64,000 nt of DNA. Origin: Flavobacteriaceae bacterium UBA1682 (GTDB lineage Bacteria > Bacteroidota > Bacteroidia > Flavobacteriales > Flavobacteriaceae). The position numbers and the translations under genes are program-made. Positions 24,142 to 32,751 of the stretch are shown here, piece after piece; the stretch's first letter is position 1, and every line of letters starts with the position of its first letter. The stretch is taken from positions 69,686 to 133,685 of the forward strand of contig DCKE01000027.1 of NCBI GenBank assembly GCA_002320285.1, given 5' to 3'. Under the pieces are notes generated by a model. It made no database searches, was not told the origin of the DNA, and saw only the letters and a list, made by a program, of their open reading frames with translations.

Positions 24142-25350
24142 ATGCTGTATTATCTGTTTCAATATTTAGACCAGTTTTTCAAAATTCCAGGAACAGGAGT
24201 TTTTCAATACATCACCTTTCGTTCTGGGATGGCGATTATTTTCTCGTTGTTGATTTCCATCATCTATGGAAAGCGTATCATTAATTTTTTACACAAACAA
24301 CAGATAGGCGAAACGGTAAGAGAATTGGGCTTGGAAGGGCAAAAAGAGAAATCGGGCACACCGACAATGGGTGGAGTGATTATCATCATATCCACATTGA
24401 TCCCAGTTTTGTTGTTTGCTAAATTGGATAATGTCTATGTGTTATTGTTGATTGTTACGACTATTTGGATGGGAGCAATTGGTTTCCTAGACGATTATAT
24501 CAAAGTATTTAAAAAAGATAAAGAAGGATTAAAAGGACGTTTTAAGGTTATTGGACAAATAGGGTTGGGCTTGTTGGTTGGATCGGTTTTGTATTTCCAT
24601 CCTAGTGTAACGGTGCGTGAGGTGCCTACTAATGTTGCTGTACATGCAGAGGTGACTAAATATGATGTGAAGTCGACGGCTACGACTATTCCCTTTTTAA
24701 AGAATAATGAATTTGACTACGGCAAAGTGTTGGCGTGGTTGGGTGATGGATATGAAAAATATGCGTGGTTGATATTCATTCCAATCGTGATTTTTATCGT
24801 TACTGCGGTTTCTAATGGTGCAAACTTAACTGACGGTATCGATGGGTTGGCTGCGGGAACCTCGGCCATATCGGTGTTGGTACTGGGCATATTTGCTTTT
24901 ATTTCGGGTAACTTGATTTTTTCAAACTACCTCAATATTATGTATATACCCAACTCCGGAGAAATGACGGTGTTTATAGCCGCATTTGTCGGCGCACTCG
25001 TCGGATTTCTGTGGTACAATACTTTTCCTGCTCAGGTTTTTATGGGCGATACGGGAAGTTTGACTATTGGTGGAATCATTGCTGTTTTGGCTATAGCTGT
25101 TCGAAAAGAGTTGTTGATTCCTGTGTTATGTGGAGTCTTTTTGGCAGAGAATTTATCTGTAGTACTACAGGTAGCTTATTTTAAATATACCAAGCGGAAA
25201 TTTGGAGAGGGAAGGCGGATCTTCTTGATGGCGCCTCTGCATCACCATTTCCAAAAAAAGGGATATCACGAAAGTAAAATTGTGACTCGTTTTTGGATTA
25301 TTGCGATTTTACTAGGCATATTTTGTTTGGTTTCATTAAAACTGAGATAG
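24142..25350 (+). CDS. mraY: Phospho-N-acetylmuramoyl-pentapeptide-transferase MraY
   Basis: A 402-residue polytopic enzyme that makes lipid I from UDP-MurNAc-pentapeptide and undecaprenyl phosphate. Conserved cytoplasmic blocks are KSGTPTMGG, GFLDDYIKV (catalytic Asp pair), NLTDGIDGLA, and MGDTGSLTIGG with APLHHHFQKKG (HHH loop) at the end. About ten hydrophobic helices are present. Relative to E. coli MraY (360 aa) it carries a longer insert at about 155-200 (HPSVTVREVPTNVAVHAE...), common in Bacteroidota. It starts 6 bp after murE. Confidence 0.96.
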   Translation: MLYYLFQYLDQFFKIPGTGVFQYITFRSGMAIIFSLLISIIYGKRIINFLHKQQIGETVRELGLEGQKEKSGTPTMGGVIIIISTLIPVLLFAKLDNVYVLLLIVTTIWMGAIGFLDDYIKVFKKDKEGLKGRFKVIGQIGLGLLVGSVLYFHPSVTVREVPTNVAVHAEVTKYDVKSTATTIPFLKNNEFDYGKVLAWLGDGYEKYAWLIFIPIVIFIVTAVSNGANLTDGIDGLAAGTSAISVLVLGIFAFISGNLIFSNYLNIMYIPNSGEMTVFIAAFVGALVGFLWYNTFPAQVFMGDTGSLTIGGIIAVLAIAVRKELLIPVLCGVFLAENLSVVLQVAYFKYTKRKFGEGRRIFLMAPLHHHFQKKGYHESKIVTRFWIIAILLGIFCLVSLKLR

Positions 25351-25351
25351 T

Positions 25352-26686
25352 ATGAAAAGAGTAGTCATTTTGGGAGGTGGAGAAAGTGGTGTTGGTACTG
25401 CTTTGTTGGCAGTTCAGCAGGGTTTCGAAGTTTTTCTATCCGATTTCGGTAAGATAGCAGAAAAATATCGAGCGATTCTAGACCAGCATCAGATTAATTT
25501 GGAAGATCAGCAACATACGGAAGCCTTGATTTTATCGGCAGACGTAGTGGTGAAAAGTCCTGGTATACCTGATAAAGCGGCTATAATAGTAAAAATAAAA
25601 GAAAAGGGAATCGCAATAATATCTGAAATAGAATTTGCTTATCCCTATTCAAAACAGCCTACTATTGCTATCACGGGTAGCAATGGTAAGACAACGACAA
25701 CGATGTTGACGGCGCACCTTTTAAAGAGGGGTGGATTAAATGCTGTTGTCGCGGGGAATATTGGTGAAAGCTTCGCGAAGCAAGTAGCGGAAGACCCGAA
25801 TAAGATTTATGTCTTGGAGTTGAGTAGTTTTCAATTGGATGGGATAGAAACGTATCGACCGCATATAGCGGTGATAACCAACTTGAGTCCGGATCACTTG
25901 GATCGATATCATTATAATTATGAGGAGTATATCGATGCAAAGTTTCGAATTACGATGAACCAGACTGAGGAAGACTATTTGATTTATGATGCTGATGATG
26001 TTGAGATTAAAAAGTGGTTGGCAAACCACGAGATAAAAGCGAAGAAAATACCGTTTTCTTTGGTGGATAAACAGTTAGAAGGCGCTTATGTAAGCGATGA
26101 AAATATAATAGCGAACAGCAACAACGAACAACTAATTATGGCGATAAACGATATTTCTTTAGAAGGTAAACATAACGTAAAGAATGCTATGGCAGCAACT
26201 ACAGTAGCGCAATTGATGAGAATACGCAAACAAACGATTAGAGAAAGTTTGTCGGATTTTCAGGCGGTAGAACATCGTTTAGAAAAAGTGCTTAAAATAA
26301 AAAATGTACAATACATTAATGATTCTAAGGCAACCAATATCAATGCTACATTTTATGCTTTGGAGAGTATGAAAACACCAACGGTTTGGATTCTGGGCGG
26401 TGTGGATAAAGGAAATGACTATGATGAATTGATGCCATTGGTTCGCGAAAAGGTTAAGAGTATAGTTTGTTTGGGTGTAGATAATGAAAAGATAAAAGCG
26501 GCTTATAGAAATGTGGTAGATGTTTTTGTTGAAACAACGAGCATGGATGAGGCTGTAAAAATTGCGGCGAAGTTATCTGAAGATGGAGACACGGTTTTGT
26601 TATCGCCAGCTTGTGCTAGTTTTGATTTGTTTAGCAGTTATGAGGACCGCGGTAATCAATTTAAGCAAGCCGTACATAATTTATAA
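25352..26686 (+). CDS. murD: UDP-N-acetylmuramoyl-L-alanine:D-glutamate ligase MurD
   Basis: A 444-residue Mur ligase that adds D-glutamate. The N-terminal Rossmann motif is ILGGGESGVGTALLA, the ATP loop is GSNGKTT (109-115), and NLSPDHLDRY, HNVKNAMAA, NDSKATNINAT and SPACASFDLF (C-terminal domain) are all family signatures. It starts one base after the mraY stop, so the operon is tightly packed. Typical length. Confidence 0.96.
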   Translation: MKRVVILGGGESGVGTALLAVQQGFEVFLSDFGKIAEKYRAILDQHQINLEDQQHTEALILSADVVVKSPGIPDKAAIIVKIKEKGIAIISEIEFAYPYSKQPTIAITGSNGKTTTTMLTAHLLKRGGLNAVVAGNIGESFAKQVAEDPNKIYVLELSSFQLDGIETYRPHIAVITNLSPDHLDRYHYNYEEYIDAKFRITMNQTEEDYLIYDADDVEIKKWLANHEIKAKKIPFSLVDKQLEGAYVSDENIIANSNNEQLIMAINDISLEGKHNVKNAMAATTVAQLMRIRKQTIRESLSDFQAVEHRLEKVLKIKNVQYINDSKATNINATFYALESMKTPTVWILGGVDKGNDYDELMPLVREKVKSIVCLGVDNEKIKAAYRNVVDVFVETTSMDEAVKIAAKLSEDGDTVLLSPACASFDLFSSYEDRGNQFKQAVHNL

Positions 26687-26696
26687 TTAACAAAGT

Positions 26697-27989
26697 ATGA
26701 TGAAGGAAATTCTCTCACATTTAAAAGGTGATAAGATTATTTGGGCATTAGTTTTTCTATTGGCCATGTTTTCTTTTATGCCTGTTTTTAGTGCGAGTAC
26801 CAATCTTGTCTATACCGTTGGAGCAGGAACGACAACCGCAGGATATTTGTTTAAGCATTTGGTCCATTTGTCAATCGGGATGTGTGCCTTGTATTTTGTG
26901 CATAAAATGCCTTACCATCGTTTTCGGGCAATCTCTTTTTTTGCTATGATCTTTGTCATTATACTGTTATTGCTAACGGCATTTCAGGGCAAAACCATAG
27001 GTGGAGCGAATGCGAATAGGTGGGTTAATATCCCTTTTGTCAACGTCAGTATACAGACTTCGTCTGTTGCTTCTGTGGTTTTAATGGTGTACGTAGCGCA
27101 GTATTTGGCCAATTTTGAGAAAAAAATAGTGACTTTTAAGTCGTCTTTAGTTTGGCTTTGGTTACCTGTTTTTATAGTGGTAGGACTGATTTTACCTTCA
27201 AACTTATCAACGGCAGCTTTGATTTTTGTCATGGTTTGTATGTTGGTCTACGTGGGGAGATATCCGATAAAATATTTAGCCATCATATGTGCTACGGGGC
27301 TGGTAGCCTTGATGATGTTTTTCTTGGTGGCAAAGGCTTTTCCGTCGGTGATGCCCAATCGGGTAGATACCTGGCTGAGTCGTATAGATCGATTTACAGC
27401 TGCCGATCATGAAAATGTAGATGTCTATCAGATTGAGAATGCTAAAATTGCGATTGCTACTGGAGGAATCGGTGGTTTAGGACCGGGTAAAAGTGTGCAG
27501 AAAAACTTTTTGCCGCAATCTTCCTCGGATTTTATCTATGCGATTATTGTGGAGGAGTACGGAATGATTGGTGGATTTGCGATACTATTTGCCTATCTGT
27601 GTTTGTTCTTTAGATTTTTGAGGGCTTCACATAAGGCACCAACCATGTTTGGAAAATTGCTGGTTGTAGGATTGGGTTTTTACATCATATTCCAGGCGCT
27701 GATCAATATGGGAGTAGCTGTAGAGTTATTACCTACAACGGGGCAAACATTGCCTTTGGTCAGTAGTGGAGGAACTTCGATTTGGATGACCTGTATTTCT
27801 TTGGGCATTATTCTAAGTGTTACCAAGAAAGAAGAAGAGATCAAATTGGAAGAACTGGAAAAAGAAGAAAAGGAAAAAGCCTTACAGGAGCTTTTACTAA
27901 AACATATGAAAGAACAACAACTTGCTTTGGCAGACATGGGGGACAATCTGGAAGACGGGAATCCAATGAATGCAGTAAGAAATAAATAA
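26697..27989 (+). CDS. ftsW: Cell division glycosyltransferase FtsW (SEDS family)
   Basis: A 430-residue polytopic SEDS protein, the septal lipid II polymerase partner of FtsI. About ten membrane helices are present with the conserved extracellular loop GGLGPGKSVQKNFLPQSSSDFIYAIIVEEYG (contains the usual KxxLPxxxxDFI...EE pattern) and the late block LPTTGQTLPLVSSGGTS. After the last helix there is a highly charged Glu/Lys cytosolic tail of about 60 residues. Two adjacent ATGs (26697 and 26700) are possible starts. Unlike the rest of the operon, it is separated from the next gene by 101 bp that contain a 15-bp direct repeat. Confidence 0.95.
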   Translation: MMKEILSHLKGDKIIWALVFLLAMFSFMPVFSASTNLVYTVGAGTTTAGYLFKHLVHLSIGMCALYFVHKMPYHRFRAISFFAMIFVIILLLLTAFQGKTIGGANANRWVNIPFVNVSIQTSSVASVVLMVYVAQYLANFEKKIVTFKSSLVWLWLPVFIVVGLILPSNLSTAALIFVMVCMLVYVGRYPIKYLAIICATGLVALMMFFLVAKAFPSVMPNRVDTWLSRIDRFTAADHENVDVYQIENAKIAIATGGIGGLGPGKSVQKNFLPQSSSDFIYAIIVEEYGMIGGFAILFAYLCLFFRFLRASHKAPTMFGKLLVVGLGFYIIFQALINMGVAVELLPTTGQTLPLVSSGGTSIWMTCISLGIILSVTKKEEEIKLEELEKEEKEKALQELLLKHMKEQQLALADMGDNLEDGNPMNAVRNK

Positions 27990-28003
27990 TTAAAGACAAA
28001 TGA
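27989..28003 (+). repeat. 15-bp direct repeat, copy 1 (ftsW-murG gap)
   Basis: ATTAAAGACAAATGA occurs here, starting on the last base of the ftsW stop, and again at 28080-28094 over the murG start codon. This copy supplies a decoy ATG followed by only three sense codons before a stop. Confidence 0.9.
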
Positions 28004-28079
28004 CCTCGCTATAGTAGGATTTGGTTTGCAATTAACTGATCTGTCAAAAAGCGAATGCATTTGACCGAAGTTTAAAAAT

Positions 28080-28094
28080 ATTAAAGACAAATGA
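28080..28094 (+). repeat. 15-bp direct repeat, copy 2 (spans murG start codon)
   Basis: Second exact copy of ATTAAAGACAAATGA; its ATG is the murG start. The 76 bp between copies have no other function I can see. Confidence 0.9.
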
Positions 28095-29182
28095 AAGAGA
28101 ATCCTAGATTTATCATTAGCGGCGGTGGGACAGGTGGACACATCTATCCCGCTATTGCTATTGCTAACGAACTGAAGGCTCGTTTTCCGAAGGCGGAAAT
28201 TTTATTTGTTGGAGCGAAAGACAAGATGGAAATGCAAAAAGTTCCTGCAGCGGGTTATCCGATTGAGGGGCTTTGGATTTCGGGAATACAACGCAAGCTG
28301 ACTGCTGACAATTTGATGTTTCCGATAAAGTTTTTATCGAGTTTAATTCGATCACGAAAAATTATTAAGGTTTTTAAGCCTGATGTGGTTATTGGAACAG
28401 GGGGGTTTGCTAGCGGGGCAGTCGTAAAGGTTGCGGCCTCGATGGGTATTCCTACAGTAATTCAAGAGCAAAATTCATATCCGGGGATTACCAATAAAAT
28501 GTTATCCCATAAAGCAAAGAAAATCTGTGTAGCTTATGATGGTTTGGAGCGTTTTTTCGACGCCAATAAACTGATTAAAACGGGAAACCCTGTACGTCAG
28601 GATTTGCTGGAAATCGATTCTAAGCGTGAGGAAGCTTTAGAGTATTTTAAACTAAATCCGGCTAAAAAAACCGTATTGGTTTTGGGAGGAAGTTTGGGGG
28701 CAAGGCGAATCAATCAGTTGATTGAAGAGCAATTGCCAAAATTAAAACACGAACACTTGCAGGTGATCTGGCAATGTGGTAAATTTTATAAAGACGAGTA
28801 CCAGCGCTTTGATTCGAAAGAGGTACGGGTATTGGATTTTATAGATCGCATGGATTTGGTATTTGCTGCGGCAGATATTATTATCTCTCGTGCTGGTGCT
28901 TCATCTGTTTCGGAATTGAGTATAGTCGGCAAGCCTGTTGTATTTATTCCTTCGCCGAATGTTGCTGAGGACCATCAGACAAAAAATGCTCAAAGTGTTG
29001 TTTCAAAAAATGGAGCAATAATGATCGCTGAGCGTGATTTGGAGGAGTCGTTTGACCTGAGGTTTTATGAATTGTTGCATGATGAATCTCATCGGGAGCA
29101 GCTGTCAAAAAACATAAAAAAAGTGGCTTTACCCAATGCGACAAAAGACATTGTAGATCAAATTGTCAAATATATACAATAG
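28091..29182 (+). CDS. murG: UDP-GlcNAc:lipid I N-acetylglucosaminyltransferase MurG
   Basis: A 363-residue peripheral membrane GT-B enzyme that converts lipid I to lipid II. The first glycine-rich loop is SGGGTGGHIYPA (10-21), the second GTGGFASGAVV (about 100-110), and the third LGGSLGARRIN (about 197-207). The donor-site block is SRAGASSVSELSIVGKPVVFIPSP. Length is typical. The ATG sits in the second copy of the 15-bp repeat. Confidence 0.96.
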   Translation: MKENPRFIISGGGTGGHIYPAIAIANELKARFPKAEILFVGAKDKMEMQKVPAAGYPIEGLWISGIQRKLTADNLMFPIKFLSSLIRSRKIIKVFKPDVVIGTGGFASGAVVKVAASMGIPTVIQEQNSYPGITNKMLSHKAKKICVAYDGLERFFDANKLIKTGNPVRQDLLEIDSKREEALEYFKLNPAKKTVLVLGGSLGARRINQLIEEQLPKLKHEHLQVIWQCGKFYKDEYQRFDSKEVRVLDFIDRMDLVFAAADIIISRAGASSVSELSIVGKPVVFIPSPNVAEDHQTKNAQSVVSKNGAIMIAERDLEESFDLRFYELLHDESHREQLSKNIKKVALPNATKDIVDQIVKYIQ

Positions 29183-29186
29183 AGAA

Positions 29187-30548
29187 ATGGATATCAATAA
29201 GATTAAGAGCGTATATTTTATAGGAATCGGAGGAATCGGAATGAGTGCTCTTGCTCGATATTTTAAGAATATAGGTAAACGGGTTGCGGGTTATGACAAA
29301 ACTCCAACTCAACTTACAGATGAATTGATTGAGGCGGGTATCAGCATTCATTTTAATGATGATATCGCGCAAATTGATGATGACTATCGCGATGCAGCAA
29401 CTACTTTAGTGGTGGTTACGCCTGCAGTGCCTAAAGCGCATTTGGAGTGGAATTATTTTATAGATAACAATTTTACTATACAGAAAAGAGCAGAGGTTTT
29501 GGGAATTATCACCAAAGATACCTATTGCTTTGCCGTTGCAGGAACACATGGTAAAACCACAACGTCGAGTATATTGGGGCATATATTGTACCAAAGTGGC
29601 TTGGATGTTACGGCTTTTTTGGGTGGTATAGTAGAAAACTATCAAACCAATTTAATTGGGGATGGGAAAACGGTAACGGTGGTAGAGGCTGATGAATTTG
29701 ACCGTTCATTTTTAAAATTATATCCAGACATGGCTTGTATCACATCTACTGATGCGGATCATTTAGATATTTTTGGAACACAGGAAGAGATGTTGGTGTC
29801 GTTTCAAGATTTTGCGGATAAGATTAGTGATAAAAACAACTTCTTTAGAACGCCTCAGGTGAATTTAGAGGGGAGAACGGTTGCTGTTTTAGGAGATGCG
29901 GATTTTGAAGCGAGAAATATACGAATTACAGATGGGTGGTATGTGTTTGACATCAAAACCCCAAATGAGATTGTAGTGGATGTTCTTTTTGCCTTACCGG
30001 GGCATCACAATATTTCCAATGCCTTATTGGCTTTTGCGATGGCTTATACCTATGGTGTAGCTGTGGATAAGATCAAGGCGGCCTTGGGGAGTTTTGAAGG
30101 AGTGAGAAGGCGTTTTTCTTATAAGGTGAGAACTGCGGAAATGGTTTACATTGACGATTATGCGCACCATCCAACTGAGATTAATGCCGTTTTTCAGGCA
30201 GTGTCGGAATTGTATGTTGGGCGTAAGGTATTGGCGATTTTTCAGCCTCATTTATACAGTAGAACACGTGATTTTATGGATGATTTTGCCAAGAGTTTAT
30301 CGCAATTTGAACAAGTAGCTTTGCTGGATATTTATCCGGCTAGGGAGTTGCCTATGGACGGGATTACATCGTCTGTCTTATTGGATAAAATTACGGCGAA
30401 TACTAAAACTTTGGTAGCTAAAGATCAGCTGATTGACTTTGTTTTAAATGCCGATGCTGATGTTGTAGTGACTATTGGTGCGGGGGATATTGGAGAGGAA
30501 GTAACTAAAATAAAAAAGGCAATTGAAGAAAAATTAAAAAGTAAATAA
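29187..30548 (+). CDS. murC: UDP-N-acetylmuramate:L-alanine ligase MurC
   Basis: A 453-residue Mur ligase that adds the first peptide residue. The N-terminal block is VYFIGIGGIGMSALARY, the ATP loop is GTHGKTT (119-125), followed by EADEFDRSFL, STDADHLDIF, GHHNISNALLA, GVRRRF and DDYAHHPTEI. I start at the ATG at 29187 (MDINKIK), 4 bp after the murG stop; the open frame extends 24 bp upstream into murG but that start is less likely. murB, murF and ddl are not in this cluster. Confidence 0.96.
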   Translation: MDINKIKSVYFIGIGGIGMSALARYFKNIGKRVAGYDKTPTQLTDELIEAGISIHFNDDIAQIDDDYRDAATTLVVVTPAVPKAHLEWNYFIDNNFTIQKRAEVLGIITKDTYCFAVAGTHGKTTTSSILGHILYQSGLDVTAFLGGIVENYQTNLIGDGKTVTVVEADEFDRSFLKLYPDMACITSTDADHLDIFGTQEEMLVSFQDFADKISDKNNFFRTPQVNLEGRTVAVLGDADFEARNIRITDGWYVFDIKTPNEIVVDVLFALPGHHNISNALLAFAMAYTYGVAVDKIKAALGSFEGVRRRFSYKVRTAEMVYIDDYAHHPTEINAVFQAVSELYVGRKVLAIFQPHLYSRTRDFMDDFAKSLSQFEQVALLDIYPARELPMDGITSSVLLDKITANTKTLVAKDQLIDFVLNADADVVVTIGAGDIGEEVTKIKKAIEEKLKSK

Positions 30549-30562
30549 ATAGTTAAAAATAA

Positions 30563-31306
30563 GTGGTTTTGATAAAGTTTTTTAAGAAAATAAAATGGAA
30601 TGATATTCGCATTTGGCTCGTCTTTTTTGCGATGATTTTCTTGTTTTCATTTTCGAATAAGCGGAATGAAGCCAGAGAATTGGGGCGTATTGAGGTGAGA
30701 TTTCTCGATAATAAGGGCTTTTTTGTAACCACAGAAGTGGTTAATAACTTGTTGATACAATATTTTCCAACGACTTCTAAAATTCAGAAATCTATATTAG
30801 ATTTGAATAGGTTAGAGCTTGAACTGTCTAAGCATGATATGATTGCCGAGGCTCAAGTTTACACAACAGTTGATGGGGTTTTAATGGCCGATGTTGTTCA
30901 GAAGGTAGCTATAGCCCGAGTCAATTCGGACAGGGGGTCTCATTACCTTGATACTAAGGGGGATGATATGCCAATGTCGGAGAGTTTTTCTGCCCGAGTT
31001 CCCGTAATTGACGGTGTGGTGAATAATGCAAATAGGGCAAATATAACCCGAGTTTTAAGTGCCATAAGCGAAGATGATTTTTTAAAAACCAGTATAACAG
31101 GAATTGTTATTCAGCCGGATCAGACGTTGATCTTGAAGAATAGAAACCACGATTTTGATATTTTGTTTGGGAGATGTGATGAAGTAGAACGCAAATTTGC
31201 CAATTACAAGGCCTTTCTGCATTATGCGAAAAACGACACCCTGATCGATAGTTATAAAACGATAAATCTCAGATTTACCCAGCAAGTAGTGTGTACCAAA
31301 TTTTAG
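30563..31306 (+). CDS. ftsQ: Cell division protein FtsQ/DivIB
   Basis: A 247-residue bitopic divisome protein. A short basic cytosolic N-terminus is followed by a membrane helix (IWLVFFAMIFLFSFS, about 15-31). A POTRA-like region follows (IEVRFLDNKGFFVTTEVVNNLL...LELSKHDMIAEAQVYTTVDG, about 42-115), then the beta domain. FtsQ sequences are poorly conserved, but position between murC and ftsA plus this topology make the call safe. The start is GTG at 30563; a TTG two codons later is possible. Confidence 0.9.
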   Translation: MVLIKFFKKIKWNDIRIWLVFFAMIFLFSFSNKRNEARELGRIEVRFLDNKGFFVTTEVVNNLLIQYFPTTSKIQKSILDLNRLELELSKHDMIAEAQVYTTVDGVLMADVVQKVAIARVNSDRGSHYLDTKGDDMPMSESFSARVPVIDGVVNNANRANITRVLSAISEDDFLKTSITGIVIQPDQTLILKNRNHDFDILFGRCDEVERKFANYKAFLHYAKNDTLIDSYKTINLRFTQQVVCTKF

Positions 31307-31309
31307 AAT

Positions 31310-32740
31310 ATGAAAAAAGATAATATAGCGGTAGGATTAGATATTGGAACGACGAAAATCGTTGCCATGATAGGAAAGAAAAACGAGTATGGTAAACTCG
31401 AAATCCTAGGACTTGGAAAAGCGAAAAGTTTAGGAGTAAAAAGGGGTGTGGTAAACAACATTACGCAGACCATTCAATCGATTCAGAATGCCGTTGCAGA
31501 AGCAGAAGCTTCTTCCGGTTATAAAATAAAGAATGTTGTTGTCGGCATTGCTGGACAGCATATTCGCAGTATACAGCATAGTGATTACATCAGTCGTTCC
31601 AATCCAGATGAAGTGATTGGCGATAAAGATATTGAAATGTTGATCAGTCAAGTGTCAAAATTGAGTATGCTTCCTGGAGAAGAGATTATTCATGTTTTGC
31701 CACAGGAATTTAAAATCGACGGGGAAGCAGGTATCAAGGAACCTATTGGTATGTATGGTGCTCGTTTGGAAGCTACTTTTCATGTAGTAGTGGGTCAGGC
31801 AGCATTGATCAAAAATGCCGGTAGATGTATTAAGGATGCTGGACTAGAATTGTCTGGGATTACTTTGGAGCCTTTGGCTTCTGCAGAAGCTGTTTTGAGT
31901 CAAGAAGAAAAAGAGGCGGGTGTAGCACTGATCGATATCGGAGGTGGTACTACGGACTTGGCTATTTTTAAAGATGGGATTATTCGTCATACAGCAGTGG
32001 TTCCCTTTGGAGGGAATGTGATTACTGAAGATATAAAAGAAGGTTGTTCGATTATTGAAAAACAAGCGGAGTTATTAAAAACGAAGTTTGGATCGGCATG
32101 GCCGGGTGAAAATAAAGATAATGAAATCGTGTCTATTCCGGGTTTACGAGGAAAGGAACCGAAAGAGATATCGTTAAAAAACTTGTCAAAAATTATTCAT
32201 GCCCGTGTAGAAGAAATTATACAATTGGTATTTGCGGAAATTAAGACCTATGGTTATGAAAATCCTAGAAAAAAATTGATCGCAGGAATTGTTTTAACAG
32301 GAGGTGGTTCGGAATTGAAGCACATCAAACAATTAGTAGAGTATATTACGGGTATAGATACTCGAATAGGGTATCCAAATGAGCATTTGGCAGGCGATTC
32401 AGAGAAAGAGATTTCGAGCCCGTTATTTGCAACTGCTGTAGGTTTAGTCATGGAGAGCGAAAAGAATCAAACACAAGGTGCGGTTTCGATGCAAGAATTT
32501 GACCAAACTAAAAAGCAACACAATCCGATGCAGTTTAGAGAGACAGAACGCGTAGAACGTGTGGTTGATTACCAAGAAGTACATTTGGAGTCGCCTGTTG
32601 TTGACGAACCTGTTGCTACAAAGGAGCAAGTGAAGCCTAAAAAAGAAGTGGAGACAGTTTCGACTGCAGACAAATTCAAAAATGGATTTTTGTTTCATTT
32701 CTATAATAAGATTAAAGAATTTATTGATAAGTCAGAATAA
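31310..32740 (+). CDS. ftsA: Cell division protein FtsA
   Basis: A 476-residue actin-like ATPase that tethers FtsZ to the membrane. Phosphate loop 1 is GLDIGTTKIVAMIG (about 9-22), phosphate loop 2 is ALIDIGGGTTDLAIF, and the adenosine motif is GIVLTGGGSELK. After about residue 390 there is a charged linker, then a C-terminal amphipathic segment (KFKNGFLFHFYNKIKEFID) suited to membrane anchoring. It starts 3 bp after ftsQ and 11 bp before ftsZ. Confidence 0.96.
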   Translation: MKKDNIAVGLDIGTTKIVAMIGKKNEYGKLEILGLGKAKSLGVKRGVVNNITQTIQSIQNAVAEAEASSGYKIKNVVVGIAGQHIRSIQHSDYISRSNPDEVIGDKDIEMLISQVSKLSMLPGEEIIHVLPQEFKIDGEAGIKEPIGMYGARLEATFHVVVGQAALIKNAGRCIKDAGLELSGITLEPLASAEAVLSQEEKEAGVALIDIGGGTTDLAIFKDGIIRHTAVVPFGGNVITEDIKEGCSIIEKQAELLKTKFGSAWPGENKDNEIVSIPGLRGKEPKEISLKNLSKIIHARVEEIIQLVFAEIKTYGYENPRKKLIAGIVLTGGGSELKHIKQLVEYITGIDTRIGYPNEHLAGDSEKEISSPLFATAVGLVMESEKNQTQGAVSMQEFDQTKKQHNPMQFRETERVERVVDYQEVHLESPVVDEPVATKEQVKPKKEVETVSTADKFKNGFLFHFYNKIKEFIDKSE

Positions 32741-32751
32741 AAACGATACGT

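Noticed and set aside
27680..28141. 153-codon minus-strand frame across the ftsW-murG junction
   Set aside because: Ser/Phe/Leu-rich antisense shadow of the FtsW acidic tail; no promoter or known domain.
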